This document shows positions 9,651 through 19,500 of a stretch of 64,000 bases of DNA, piece after piece; the stretch's first letter is position 1; the number at the start of each line of letters is the position of its first letter. Source of the DNA: Marthasterias glacialis (taxonomy: Eukaryota; Echinodermata; Asteroidea; Forcipulatida; Asteriidae); NCBI GenBank assembly GCA_911728455.2, contig OU452235.1, positions 10,278,634 through 10,342,633 on the forward strand. The letters are read 5' to 3'. The notes below the pieces were generated by a model, which was given only the letters and a program-made list of their open reading frames with translations, was not told where the DNA came from and searched no databases. A program made the translations under genes and the position numbers.

Positions 9651-12600
9651 TTAGAATTCCTCGTTCAAGCTTTCAATGGATTCCTGTGGAGAGTTTGTAC
9701 AGTTTACACCCTTGCATTCACCACACACTATGGAGCATTCTAAGCCAAGCTTCTTGCAGGTACATTTCCGTGTATCACAATCTGATTTACAATTACATCG
9801 AATTACCTTCATGAGAGTATCTGGAGCTGGTGGCAAGTCTGATTTTTTAGGTTCAAACCTATCTGACACTCGGAGCCACCCCCATTCTTCTGGACTCAAT
9901 TTGGAACCTTTGTCCATCCATTGTTGCACTTGATAATATACACGGGCACTATGGTACCGAGCAGCAGCTGCTGTGGGGGGAAGGGTGTGTACTTGTACTG
10001 AGGAGTTCCTGGTTGAGATTTTTTCTCTGAACCGCCTGTACCGAAGTTCATCCAAGCCTTCGTCAGTGGAACCTCCGTACAAGCAAGACAGGGCTTTCTC
10101 ACCAGCAGAAATTATGTCTTCTCTTGGAGATTCTTTGGAGAATATTTCTGCTTGGTTTTTAAAGTCAAGATTACTTTTCAGCTTTTTGAGAGAAGCTCCT
10201 TTACCAATGCCAAAAAGCCTTGAGGTTGTGTCACATCCAGTAACTGCATGCACAAATGGTAACAAGTGACATGTGTCTAGGCCAAGTGCTTGTTGTATCC
10301 ACTTAATATTCCATATTCTCTGCTTTTTAGTGGTCTGCCTTCCTTCTGACTTAAAGTAGATGTCAAATGAGTTGGGATTTACATGGAAGCACAAAAGGAC
10401 TAATAGATCGGTGTCTTCTCCTATTAGGGTAGTGGAGCACCTTGATGCTGAATCCACTGCAGTTTGACAAATGAGTAGGTCAGCATCATCTACTGCATGA
10501 ATGGTTTTAACACCGTGATTTTGAAGCGTGTCACTGAGCATGTAGATGAATTTCTGTTTGTTTTTGCTGTGAGCCAGGAAGTGTTCTTTCTTTGACTTAA
10601 GAGGCATACCACCAACAAAGTTCACCTCTGCGCCTACAACGCCACCAGATCGCCGGAGATGAGCAGTATCCTTTGTAGAAGGGCCTGAGCCATATCCATC
10701 AAAGACAACAGTTGGCTTGTTATACTTTTTCTTAACATAGTCCACATACATCTTGCAGATAGAATCAAATGTGGTGTCTCTTAGCCATGGCAGTCGTTGG
10801 AGGAGTGAGCCGCCGTCAAGGACGTAACTCATTTGTTCTGGTTGTGGTGCAGGCATATCCGTAGCTTGAGTCATATTCCAAATAGCGTCAGCTAGCACTG
10901 GCTTGTTTGCCTCTCGAAGAAGTCCATTTGGTTCAAACAGAGCTGATGGATGGCTGCTGAGCTCAAATTTGAAGACGTCAGCTACATTTTCTGTGTCATT
11001 GCCAGCGGCCATAACCAAACGCTTAAAGAGCAACTGGGGGTCAATATTAATAGATTCACCATCAACTTTCATGGACACTTTGTGGGCCATTGTCACTACA
11101 TGTTCTTTCTTCTTAAATGTGTAGTCAACAACCTTTTTTTCTTTCATGGTTCCAAGGATTTTACGTCCCACTTCTTTTGCTTTATCAGCAGTCACTGCAT
11201 TGTCTGCTGTTACACCAGTAGCTATATTTCGAAGAGATGAGTCTTGTTGAAAAGGGTTTCTGTCCCGAAGAAACGCAAGAAGTGTCATATTGTCGTGTTC
11301 ATCTTTTACCTTTCTTGCCTTGGTCATGTCTTTGTGCTGGTCACTTGTCATGAAATGGTGGTCTGTTAGCTCCTGCATTGCACTATTTACTTCAGCACAA
11401 GCAGGCATGGAAAGCAGCCATTGAGTACGTTGAGACTCGTCCATTCCACGACCTCTTGTTAATCCACCTGTTGTTTTCATGCTCCGCATTAGCACTTGCT
11501 CAATTATCAAGTCGGATGAAAGTCCAGCCCAAAACCGATCACTGCGCTGAATGACGTGGTAACCAGTGGTGAAAGAGGCAAATACATCTGGATGCTGTGT
11601 CTCCAGCTCTAACATCTGCTGCAGGTAGATATACACAGATTTTGCATACAGATTATGACCTGCCGCCGCAAAGTAGGGTAGCATTTGTTGAAGTGTTTTC
11701 AGATGAAGGTGCCAGTTTCCTGTGCGCTCTGCTCTGAGAAACTGGCGGAGAAGGTTGACCATTTCCATGTATTGCAGCCATAAACGTGCTGTTGGGTAGA
11801 TTCTCATTGCACTGCCTTGATCGTCTAGCTTCTGTTGAACAATCTCAAGGAATCTTTCTCTACAGACTGCATCAGCTGAAACTTCATGAGCCATAAGCTT
11901 GTCATACAATTGGACTGCAGAACGGAGGTCGTCTGGAATGTGCTCGATGCTCAAAGAAACACTTGTACTTGCTCCAGAGTACACTTCTAACATATCATCT
12001 GGTTGAATGCCTTTGCTTACTTGTATCTCCGCCTCTTGTTGACTTGATATGTTTTCCTGCTCCATGCTTTTGGTTTTGTGGGCAGAAGGGAGAGGAATGT
12101 CAAATGTCTTTGCTGTAAATATCGCATTCAGAGCTGAGTCGACGAGAAAATGGCCTCTAACTGCTCTACTTATTGCTTTTCCACTTAACATGTGGCCGAC
12201 GGCATTAGGAGCGAATACAAGTTCCAGCAGCTCTTGTAGACCTGATCCTGCCATGATGTAGCCAATACTTCCAAGGAAACTCATCTCTGTGTGAAATCCC
12301 CCTAGACGCAGTACAATAGTGCGTAGATCACTATTGGGCTGTTCATTGGCAATAATTTGCTGCGCCTTCCACCATAACGGTTGGTCAAATGTGAGAATAG
12401 GATTAACCTGGTGACGTGTTGCCAGTGAACTGACAAATTTCAATGTTGAATACACGCAGCTCATGTCACTTGGAATCATATCTATCATTGGCAAGAGTGT
12501 GACGGACGACTTCCCTGGATGACTTCCTTGATTGACAGCCTGCATCATGCCTGACCACCCAGGTCTAGGTGAACGGATTGGCCATGTAACTTTCCAAAGA

Positions 12601-14150
12601 AGGTCTAGCTTCCACATGGGATCACGGTAATAGAGAGTTGGTAGATTCTGATACACCAAGGACATACTGTTGAGAGGTTTGTTGTAGTAGTGTATGTCGA
12701 TCTTCCCGGCCGCAGCAACATCTTTGAGGGTAGCAGAAAGCCGTGGCACTGGTCTTTCCTGTTTCACCCCAGGTGTCAGTGTTGCGATGATTCCCATGCC
12801 GTGAAAAGTACCAAATCCATCTAGTGTCCTGACATTGTGGTCAGCATTATCTGCCACATATTGTACAAAATGGCCTGGCATGATGCCAGGGATGTCAATA
12901 CCTTGTGAACTTGCTGCACTCTCTTCAAATCTTTTCACTTCAGAGTAGGAGGAACAAAAACCACTGCTGTTCAGAGAATCAATAAGGAACTTGGATCCGA
13001 AGTGGTGATGCATCTGTACAGCAAGTCCAATCTGAAGTGGTGATATAAGAACTCTGGGACGAGCAGCTTGGGTAATACTTTGCCCTATCGATGCAATCTT
13101 CAATTCTGCTTTCTTCTCTGTGAAAATTGTCCTCAGCAAAAGCCGCAAAGACTGTGGAAGAAACTCAATGTTTTTGTCGATAGATGCTATGTCATCAGGA
13201 ATGGGGTATGCATCTTTAGTGGTAGAAATGCATTTGATATCATTCTTGATGAAATCTGCTGCTGCTTTAACAATCCGCATTTCTTCAGCTTTAGCATCTG
13301 TCAACTTAGGGGCATCATAGAAGGCTTGAAGTATCAATGCTGCCGTGGTCCTAAATGTCACAACATCAGCCTTGCCATTTATGTTGGTAATAACAATAGA
13401 GCTGCCAAAGTACTCCTTAAGTCTCCTCTTCATGTGCTTGACAGTAAAGCCTTCCGAAATATTCTTGCAGTACTCTTGCATTTTCAGTGCAAGATCACTA
13501 ACTGTAATCTGCTCGTTATCATTTTCTTTGAGAAATTCAACCACCTTCAAAAATGCCTCCTCCTTTGTGGGTTCCAGTGGTCTACCAAGCGTCTGTTGTT
13601 TACACTTGCCTGCAGGCTGATGTACTAATGGTATCGGTTTCCCTGTCCGAAAGTTTGTACTGCAGGCCTGGTGGTAAATAGCATCTGCTGCATGCAAATC
13701 CTGCACAAACTCAATTCTACTATGAACTTCCAGAGCCCAATCATCCCGACGTGTTTTACACTGACTCAATATTGTTGTTTGAAAGTCTCTAGTTCTTACG
13801 GGATACACGTCATGACCTCTTTTTGACCCTGTTATCTTTGCTGGCTGTCCGCAAAATAGACAAAGTTCAGCCAAACGAAATCCAGTAGCTTGAGAACGAA
13901 GGCGAGGGCTGCTTGTTGTTGGTTCCTGAATTAATTTCCGGAGGTCTCGGTCTATGCAATGTTTATTGCAGTACTCATGTCGACATTGCTCATGTACTGA
14001 TTGTCCTGCCAATACTTGAAGACTTTCTTTGCGTGCTGCACTAGCTCTGCTTATACCTTCACTACCCTTTTTTGTTACTGTAATTGTCTTTTGTCCATTG
14101 TCAAGTGACTCTTTACATATCAAACACTGATGCATATTGATAGCTGTCAT
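9651..14150 (-). CDS. Academ-like transposase with XPG-type nuclease and CXC domains (1499 aa)
   Basis: A single uninterrupted frame from ATG 14150 to the stop at 9651. In order: Cys/His clusters (CLICK near residue 9, CRHEYCNKHC near 56-65, CLFCG near 97) that look like zinc-binding fingers. Next is a candidate RNase H-fold DDE core with VADNADHN near 432, LTFDQPLWW near 586 and HTEMSFLGSIGYIM near 621, so D, D and E are available. A long helical region follows. An XPG/FEN-like segment at about 1105-1330 has VLDGGSLLQRLPW, VVFDGYG, HAVDDADLLI, GEDTDLLVLLCFH and HAVTGCDTTSRLFGIGKG. A Cys-rich CXC/TSO1-type cluster lies at about 1449-1484 (CNCKSDCDTRKCTCKK). It is the only gene between two inverted repeats. 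Expected role: transposition of this element. The DDE residue assignment is mine and unverified; the XPG-like acidic motifs are clear. Confidence 0.85.
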   Translation of the reverse strand: MTAINMHQCLICKESLDNGQKTITVTKKGSEGISRASAARKESLQVLAGQSVHEQCRHEYCNKHCIDRDLRKLIQEPTTSSPRLRSQATGFRLAELCLFCGQPAKITGSKRGHDVYPVRTRDFQTTILSQCKTRRDDWALEVHSRIEFVQDLHAADAIYHQACSTNFRTGKPIPLVHQPAGKCKQQTLGRPLEPTKEEAFLKVVEFLKENDNEQITVSDLALKMQEYCKNISEGFTVKHMKRRLKEYFGSSIVITNINGKADVVTFRTTAALILQAFYDAPKLTDAKAEEMRIVKAAADFIKNDIKCISTTKDAYPIPDDIASIDKNIEFLPQSLRLLLRTIFTEKKAELKIASIGQSITQAARPRVLISPLQIGLAVQMHHHFGSKFLIDSLNSSGFCSSYSEVKRFEESAASSQGIDIPGIMPGHFVQYVADNADHNVRTLDGFGTFHGMGIIATLTPGVKQERPVPRLSATLKDVAAAGKIDIHYYNKPLNSMSLVYQNLPTLYYRDPMWKLDLLWKVTWPIRSPRPGWSGMMQAVNQGSHPGKSSVTLLPMIDMIPSDMSCVYSTLKFVSSLATRHQVNPILTFDQPLWWKAQQIIANEQPNSDLRTIVLRLGGFHTEMSFLGSIGYIMAGSGLQELLELVFAPNAVGHMLSGKAISRAVRGHFLVDSALNAIFTAKTFDIPLPSAHKTKSMEQENISSQQEAEIQVSKGIQPDDMLEVYSGASTSVSLSIEHIPDDLRSAVQLYDKLMAHEVSADAVCRERFLEIVQQKLDDQGSAMRIYPTARLWLQYMEMVNLLRQFLRAERTGNWHLHLKTLQQMLPYFAAAGHNLYAKSVYIYLQQMLELETQHPDVFASFTTGYHVIQRSDRFWAGLSSDLIIEQVLMRSMKTTGGLTRGRGMDESQRTQWLLSMPACAEVNSAMQELTDHHFMTSDQHKDMTKARKVKDEHDNMTLLAFLRDRNPFQQDSSLRNIATGVTADNAVTADKAKEVGRKILGTMKEKKVVDYTFKKKEHVVTMAHKVSMKVDGESINIDPQLLFKRLVMAAGNDTENVADVFKFELSSHPSALFEPNGLLREANKPVLADAIWNMTQATDMPAPQPEQMSYVLDGGSLLQRLPWLRDTTFDSICKMYVDYVKKKYNKPTVVFDGYGSGPSTKDTAHLRRSGGVVGAEVNFVGGMPLKSKKEHFLAHSKNKQKFIYMLSDTLQNHGVKTIHAVDDADLLICQTAVDSASRCSTTLIGEDTDLLVLLCFHVNPNSFDIYFKSEGRQTTKKQRIWNIKWIQQALGLDTCHLLPFVHAVTGCDTTSRLFGIGKGASLKKLKSNLDFKNQAEIFSKESPREDIISAGEKALSCLYGGSTDEGLDELRYRRFREKISTRNSSVQVHTLPPTAAAARYHSARVYYQVQQWMDKGSKLSPEEWGWLRVSDRFEPKKSDLPPAPDTLMKVIRCNCKSDCDTRKCTCKKLGLECSIVCGECKGVNCTNSPQESIESLNEEF

Positions 14151-14656
14151 TAATCACACCTTTTACAGAATAAAACAGAACAAATAACATACTTATAAGC
14201 TACAATTTGATTCCCATTGTCTTTGTACATGTATGAAAAAGACTGGTATTTCTGACATCTGAAGAATCATGACAGGTTTTGGCAGGAAATTCAAGATTAT
14301 TTTACTACAATGCTGTACAATATGAACAAATAACAACCTTCATCATAAGAAACTTCATTAATTGAGTTCTAGGCTTTATCATTAAATGATTTTAAGAAGT
14401 TAGTAAATTTAGGTTAAATGGGAGAAACTCACCATCTGATCTGAAAATTGATAACCAGCTGGTGAAAGCAACTTCTCTTGCCAAGCGAGGGCGCACTTTT
14501 GCAGCAATTTCAAACCACTAATAGCTTTACTACGAAAAGCACGATTGATGCGATGTTCACATATTAAATGATTAGTTTCTAATTTAGACCCTCACCCCCC
14601 CAAAAAAAAAAAAATAAATAAATAAAAAATTATGGCACATTATGATAATAAACAAA

Positions 14657-14997
14657 GCCAATGTTAGATTTTGGCGGGAAAACGTCGGCCATCTTGGAAT
14701 TTTAAATGGTTGATATTTTTCTCCAATTGGATTTACGCCTTTTTGTGTAAAATGTTATTGCCAAAATGTCATTGGAAACGATTTTATTTGGACCAAAATT
14801 AGGGGTCTGTGCGTACAATATCACTAAATATATGGATGAAACGGCCATTTTGAATTTATGCAAATTAGCAATTTTTCCCATGCTTCTTTTTTTCTACTTT
14901 TTTGATATGTTGTTTGGGAGGGTTTCAAGAGACACTTGCAACAAAAATAATTTCTGTTGCAATTTTGTCCAGGTCAAACCGTAGATTGACTAGACTA
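14657..14997 (-). repeat. Right terminal inverted repeat of the Academ-like element
   Basis: Partner of 8794-9145. Its inner block (GATTTTGGCGGGAAAACGTC) sits at 14667-14686. The promoter of the transposase must lie between this repeat and the start codon at 14150; 14151-14656 has no other obvious content apart from an A-rich run near 14600. Confidence 0.83.
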
Positions 14998-15000
14998 TAG

Positions 15001-16337
15001 CTTAAAAACAAAAACAAATGGGAACTGAGACAACAATTTGATGATTTTATGCCCCTCAAAAGATGTTGAGTTGGTTTCAGAACAGAGGTCCATCTGTAGA
15101 TTTTAATGCTAATTAACCCAGCGACAGTTGTGCATGTTTTGTGTGTAAATTGATGGCAGTGCTATCATTCTCTTCCTTATCTAATGAAACAGTTGGGGAG
15201 TTGGGGCTGTTTGCATTTCATTTGCATTAAGGTTGGGACGTTCAAACTTTAACATTCAAGCGGAAAACTAATGTTTAAACGTTCCCGAATTCCCTAAACG
15301 TTTAAACGGACAAGAACAAAAATTGGACCTTCCTTTTTGGAGTACCTGTGATTGTGAAGAATTGTTTCCCTGCTTTGTTTTGTGCCAATGAAAATTGAGC
15401 AACGATCAGCAAGCACCCTAAACACAAAACTTGCCATCGCTGATTTCCATCGTTCTTCGTTCTCACTTATTCAATATAATGTCCGTTAAACAGCAGTTGA
15501 TTTGGATTAAAAACTTGCTAAACACAAACGTAGCAACAGCAAAAGAAGACTTCAGTGAACTGGGACACATTGACCAATTTACTTGCAACAACTCGACATT
15601 AATCTACACCTGTCTGTGTTCCGTTGTTGCACCACGCACGCTACAGACCAAAAACACGTTCAGTGGTGACTGACTATACACGTGGTCTGTAGCTGTGCAT
15701 TCAGCGGGCACACAACGTCTGCCACTTGATCGTGCAAACAATGCTGTGGTTGCGCTCTACATGTACTTCCTTGCTAATAAATTCAAACGCATTGCACATG
15801 ACAAAGGTGAAAAGTTTGCAATATCCGCGTGCTCAAGTTTCGCTGCAGACAAAAACATGTGCGAGATCGGACCAGAGGGGAAAAAGGGGACCTGTGTCAT
15901 GCCTCCCAATCTTTTGAAAGGTTTTACATTTCAGACTTCAAATTGTGTTGACATCTGCTCTTCCTTTACAGGTTGGCTCAAAATACACAGAGAATATAAA
16001 TCAGGCATCAACGATCATGGGTACCCAGCACCTGCACTACGTTGTCCCCATTCTCAATTTGGATTCATTGCTAGAAACATTTAAACGTTTAAACGGAAGT
16101 CACAAGCTCCGTTTAAATGTTTAGGAAAATAAACGTAGATGCACAAGCTTAATTTGCATACATAAACAGTTTTGTGTTTGGGCAGAAAAAGCCTCTCGAA
16201 ATATGGCTTTTTAAAAAACTAAACAAGTGTTTTAAGCAACATATATTCATGATTAAAGTACCTATGGATTTAGGATGTCTGATATGCCATTAAAATGCAA
16301 TAAGTTGTTCCTAAAGCTTCTTGTTTTTGTGCTGTAG
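15001..16337. other. Non-coding between transposon and JmjC exon
   Basis: Contains ORFs at 15431-15673 and 15695-16084 with no recognised domain. They lie between the inverted GTTTAAACG-type repeats described separately and could be the inside of a non-autonomous element. No upstream JmjC exon could be found here. Confidence 0.5.
15292..16126. repeat. Element with inverted TAAACGTTTAAACGGA repeats
   Basis: CTAAACGTTTAAACGGA at about 15294-15310 recurs in direct orientation (one mismatch) at about 16080-16097 and inverted at about 16108-16124. The last two form a hairpin with a ~10-nt loop. The arrangement suggests a fold-back or hairpin-ended element of about 0.85 kb; ends and target duplication are unresolved. 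Confidence 0.5.
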
Positions 16338-16536
16338 GTTATTGGCATCAAGTACGCTCCTATGGTTCAAGAAACATGGCTGTCTCGGTTTTGTTTTCAC
16401 GGCTGAACAGTGTTGATTTGAGTGAATGCAATGACGAAAGCCAAAACTTTATCCCTCTGAGCAAAGTCGATATGGTGTATACTTATAATGGATATGAAGA
16501 TCAGACAATGGGAGATACTGATCCTTATGAACTCAA
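16338..16536 (+). CDS. Exon: JmjC C-terminal half
   Basis: The acceptor is GCTGTAG at 16331-16337 and the donor is GTGAGT at 16537. The two first bases complete a codon from the previous, unseen exon. Reads WHQVRSYGSRNMAVSVLFSRL and FIPLSKVDMVYTYNG. The other two frames hit stops, which supports the choice of frame. Confidence 0.82.
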
Positions 16537-19500
16537 GTGAGTCTAGCTGTATTTTTATTTAATGAACAGGTTGCTAAGCTGATAAACTGATACTCATATC
16601 AATAGTCTTAATGTGTGCAGATATTCCATTAGAGGGTATGTTGTCCAGTACTGTCTGTACTGTAGGCCAAAAAATATTTGCATAATGTCATATATACAGC
16701 ATTTTGATTTACATGTAAAAAGCATTTGAACACAATGGTTCTTCCTTACTAAAATAATATTCCTTGGTGATTTTTTTTTTCACTTATCATGGCAGTGAGA
16801 CATTGATTGAGTGGTGTCATATGCAGGGAATTCTGGACCACAGCAGTTTGATGGCAAGGCTTCATGAGGTAATTGTGTAAAAATATTGTAGGCCTCTGAA
16901 AATCTGTCATAAGTATGATAAAAAAGTGCAATTTGCAGTTAGGGCCGCAAATCCTCATTTTATAACTAAGTACTGGTAGGGTATCTACTTATGCGTAGCT
17001 GTAGGGGCACCAGTGTCACAGAGTGGACCCTGACAGACAACTTTGACACAAGAACAAAATACAGATTTTCACGCTCCTATTCTCTGTTCTGAGTGATACA
17101 ATATTTGTTTAAAACATACTGTATTTGTTAAAAAAAACCAAAAAAAACATGGATAAAACAATAACCAAGGTAAACTTTTTGTAAACAGTTTTCTGTTAAC
17201 CACTTATTGTCAGGGTCTCCAAACTGTTGTTGTGCTGACCTGCTGGATTAGTTGTTGGAATTTGGGCCATTCTCAGTTACGTGAGTGACCTGAAAATGGG
17301 AAATCATTATATTTCTTCTGCCTTTTATGTCATGATGCACGATTGTTTATTTCTTTTGCATTTTACAAGCCTGTGAAATCTCTGATTTAGGCATATAAGT
17401 GTAAATGCGCCTTTTCATTGAATGTGACCAATTTTTATTTCCGCTTTTTTTTTTTAAAAGACAGTCACAAAATGTGTCTCCATTTTTTATTATTTTGTGT
17501 AGGGCGGACTACGAATGCGACAGTTTTTCTTTGTTATCTCATTACTTCACATAATACAATATGGGCAAACACCATTGAATGACAAAATCTTGTAGTGCAT
17601 TTGTTGTATTTTAGTATGCTCAAATTGAGGAAATGATTTTCATGCTGACATGATGTACATGTATAAAAGAATTGAACTGAACCTAAAGCTGACCCTGCTA
17701 AGGTGCCATTTGCTTTCTGCATGGAAGGAGTTAGCAGTTGCTCAATATTCTGCTCCAGTTGTAATCATTGGGTCCACGAATGCTTCTCCTGCATCCGTGG
17801 CAGGCTAAAGCAAGATTCAACCTTCAAGTGTAAGGTGTGTTCTGGTATGTCAACCCTCATTAGACATTTGACATTGCTAATTTAGTTGTTGGAAAAGACA
17901 CTCTTCAGGTGGAGGACTCTTTCTCTTATCTCGGGGATGTCAGAAGTCAGTCAGTTGTTAATGCTTTGACGTTACAACTGCAAGGGTAGTTAGGCCTTGA
18001 AGCACTTTCACAAACTTGTACCAGTTCTGACTGACAGGGGTTATGCCTATAATGCCTATGTGTGTAATGTTCCCCTGTATGCATATAAAACGTGGCCAGT
18101 AACTGCTAACGACATCTACCGCCTTACCAACAACGATAACACCATGACCAGATGACCAGATGGATTTGCTTTGCAAAGCTGTCAGACAAGAAATCCATGG
18201 CTGAGCTATTGCTCCAACTTAGTCTGTCTGCTGTTGAGGAAGTGGTTCAACGAGAATGCTTTGCTGGTTTGGTCAGTGTATGAACGAGGACGGCAGGCCA
18301 ATGAAGATCCTCTACTACCAGATCCCTGGCAACTACCCACGTGGCGTCCAAAGATGAGGTGCAGTGACAATATCAAATTTGACATGAGGTATCTGCAGTT
18401 CAATGCCAGTCTTACATTGATCTGAGTGGATTGGAGGATAGCTATCCGACCAAGTGGACATGATCATCATGGAGTCAAACCCTCATATTCGGGGACAGAC
18501 AGACTATAAACAGATGGATGGATGAATCATGCGATAACATACATGTAAGAACACGCTAGTAAAATGCCGATATGACCAGTGTAAGTCACCATAGCTATCT
18601 TGTGGAATTTACACGTCAATTAGAAGGAAAAATTTTCTTTACAAAAAACTTATTCCCAATCCTACTTCCCACAACAAATCAATTTATACTCTGTATAAAA
18701 ACAGACAAATTGCTTGATTAGAACATCTAAGAAAAACTGCTTTAGTAACAAGTTTAATCAGGAGCAAGGTGATATTAAAGGAACCTGGAAAATTATTAAC
18801 ACTTTATTGAACAAGGGCAAACCAAAGCCCAACCCCTCACAACTTGTTCAAGATGATAAGGAACTATAATTAAATAGTAGTAAACTTGCGGGTACAACCA
18901 TGTAAATTAACTCTTTTTAGGAAGGAGTGGTAGCTCTGAGAAGAGCCATTGTGTTCTCGACGTTTCGAACAGTATGCTCTGTTCGTCTTCAGGAGACGAA
19001 CAGAGCATACTGTTCGAAACGTCGAGACCACAACAGCTCTTCTCAGAGCCACCACTCCTTCCTAAAAAGAGTTGATTTACATGGTTGTACCCGCAAGTTT
19101 ACTACTATTTAATTATAGTTCCTTATTATTCTTCACACCATGCAAAGCTTCAAACATCACTTTTTGTTCAAGATGGAGTATCAATAGATAACAACAATGA
19201 CATCGCTGACGCATTCAATATGTATTTTATAAACATAGGTACTAAGTTGGCCAGCAAGCTACCTTTCGTGTAACGCTTCATTTGAACCGTTTCCTAATGA
19301 CAAGCGTTCACACTCTCTTTTCCTTTGTCCAATTATGCAAGAGGAGATAGTTGACAATCTTAATAAAATGCCTTGTCGTAAGGCCCCTGGGTCTGATGGC
19401 TTGAATAGTACTGTTAAACAAGCTAGATACGGATTAGCTTAACTATTAGTGGAGATACTTAATAACTCTTTATCCTTGGGTGTTTTCCTGGATGGACTAA

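Larger units (their letters stand above)
8791..15000 (-). mobile_element. 6.2-kb DNA transposon, Academ-like, apparently intact
   Basis: The left end (8794) and right end (14997) start with the same 15 bases, TAGTCTAGTCAATCT, in inverted orientation. The flanks 8791-8793 and 14998-15000 are both TAG, a 3-bp target-site duplication. Inverted similarity continues inward through most of 350 bp. The only long ORF is the 1499-codon nuclease-transposase on the minus strand, without any stop or frameshift. From memory, a 3-4 bp duplication plus a transposase carrying an XPG nuclease domain fits the Academ superfamily, XPG branch. Other families cannot be excluded without a search. The intact ORF suggests a recent or still competent insertion, although the two TIRs differ at roughly a tenth or more of positions. 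Confidence 0.85.

Noticed and set aside
13068-13628. 186-codon plus-strand ORF, and other plus-strand ORFs over 9676-13620
   Set aside because: They are antisense shadows of the 1499-codon transposase and resemble nothing.
8791-15000. Assignment to PIF/Harbinger or CACTA because of the 3-bp duplication
   Set aside because: TAG is not the TWA target of Harbinger, the ends do not begin with CACTA, and neither family carries an XPG-type nuclease in the transposase.
15695-16084. 129-codon ORF just upstream of the JmjC exon as a 5' exon
   Set aside because: No domain, no matching donor in the needed phase, and it lies between inverted repeats.
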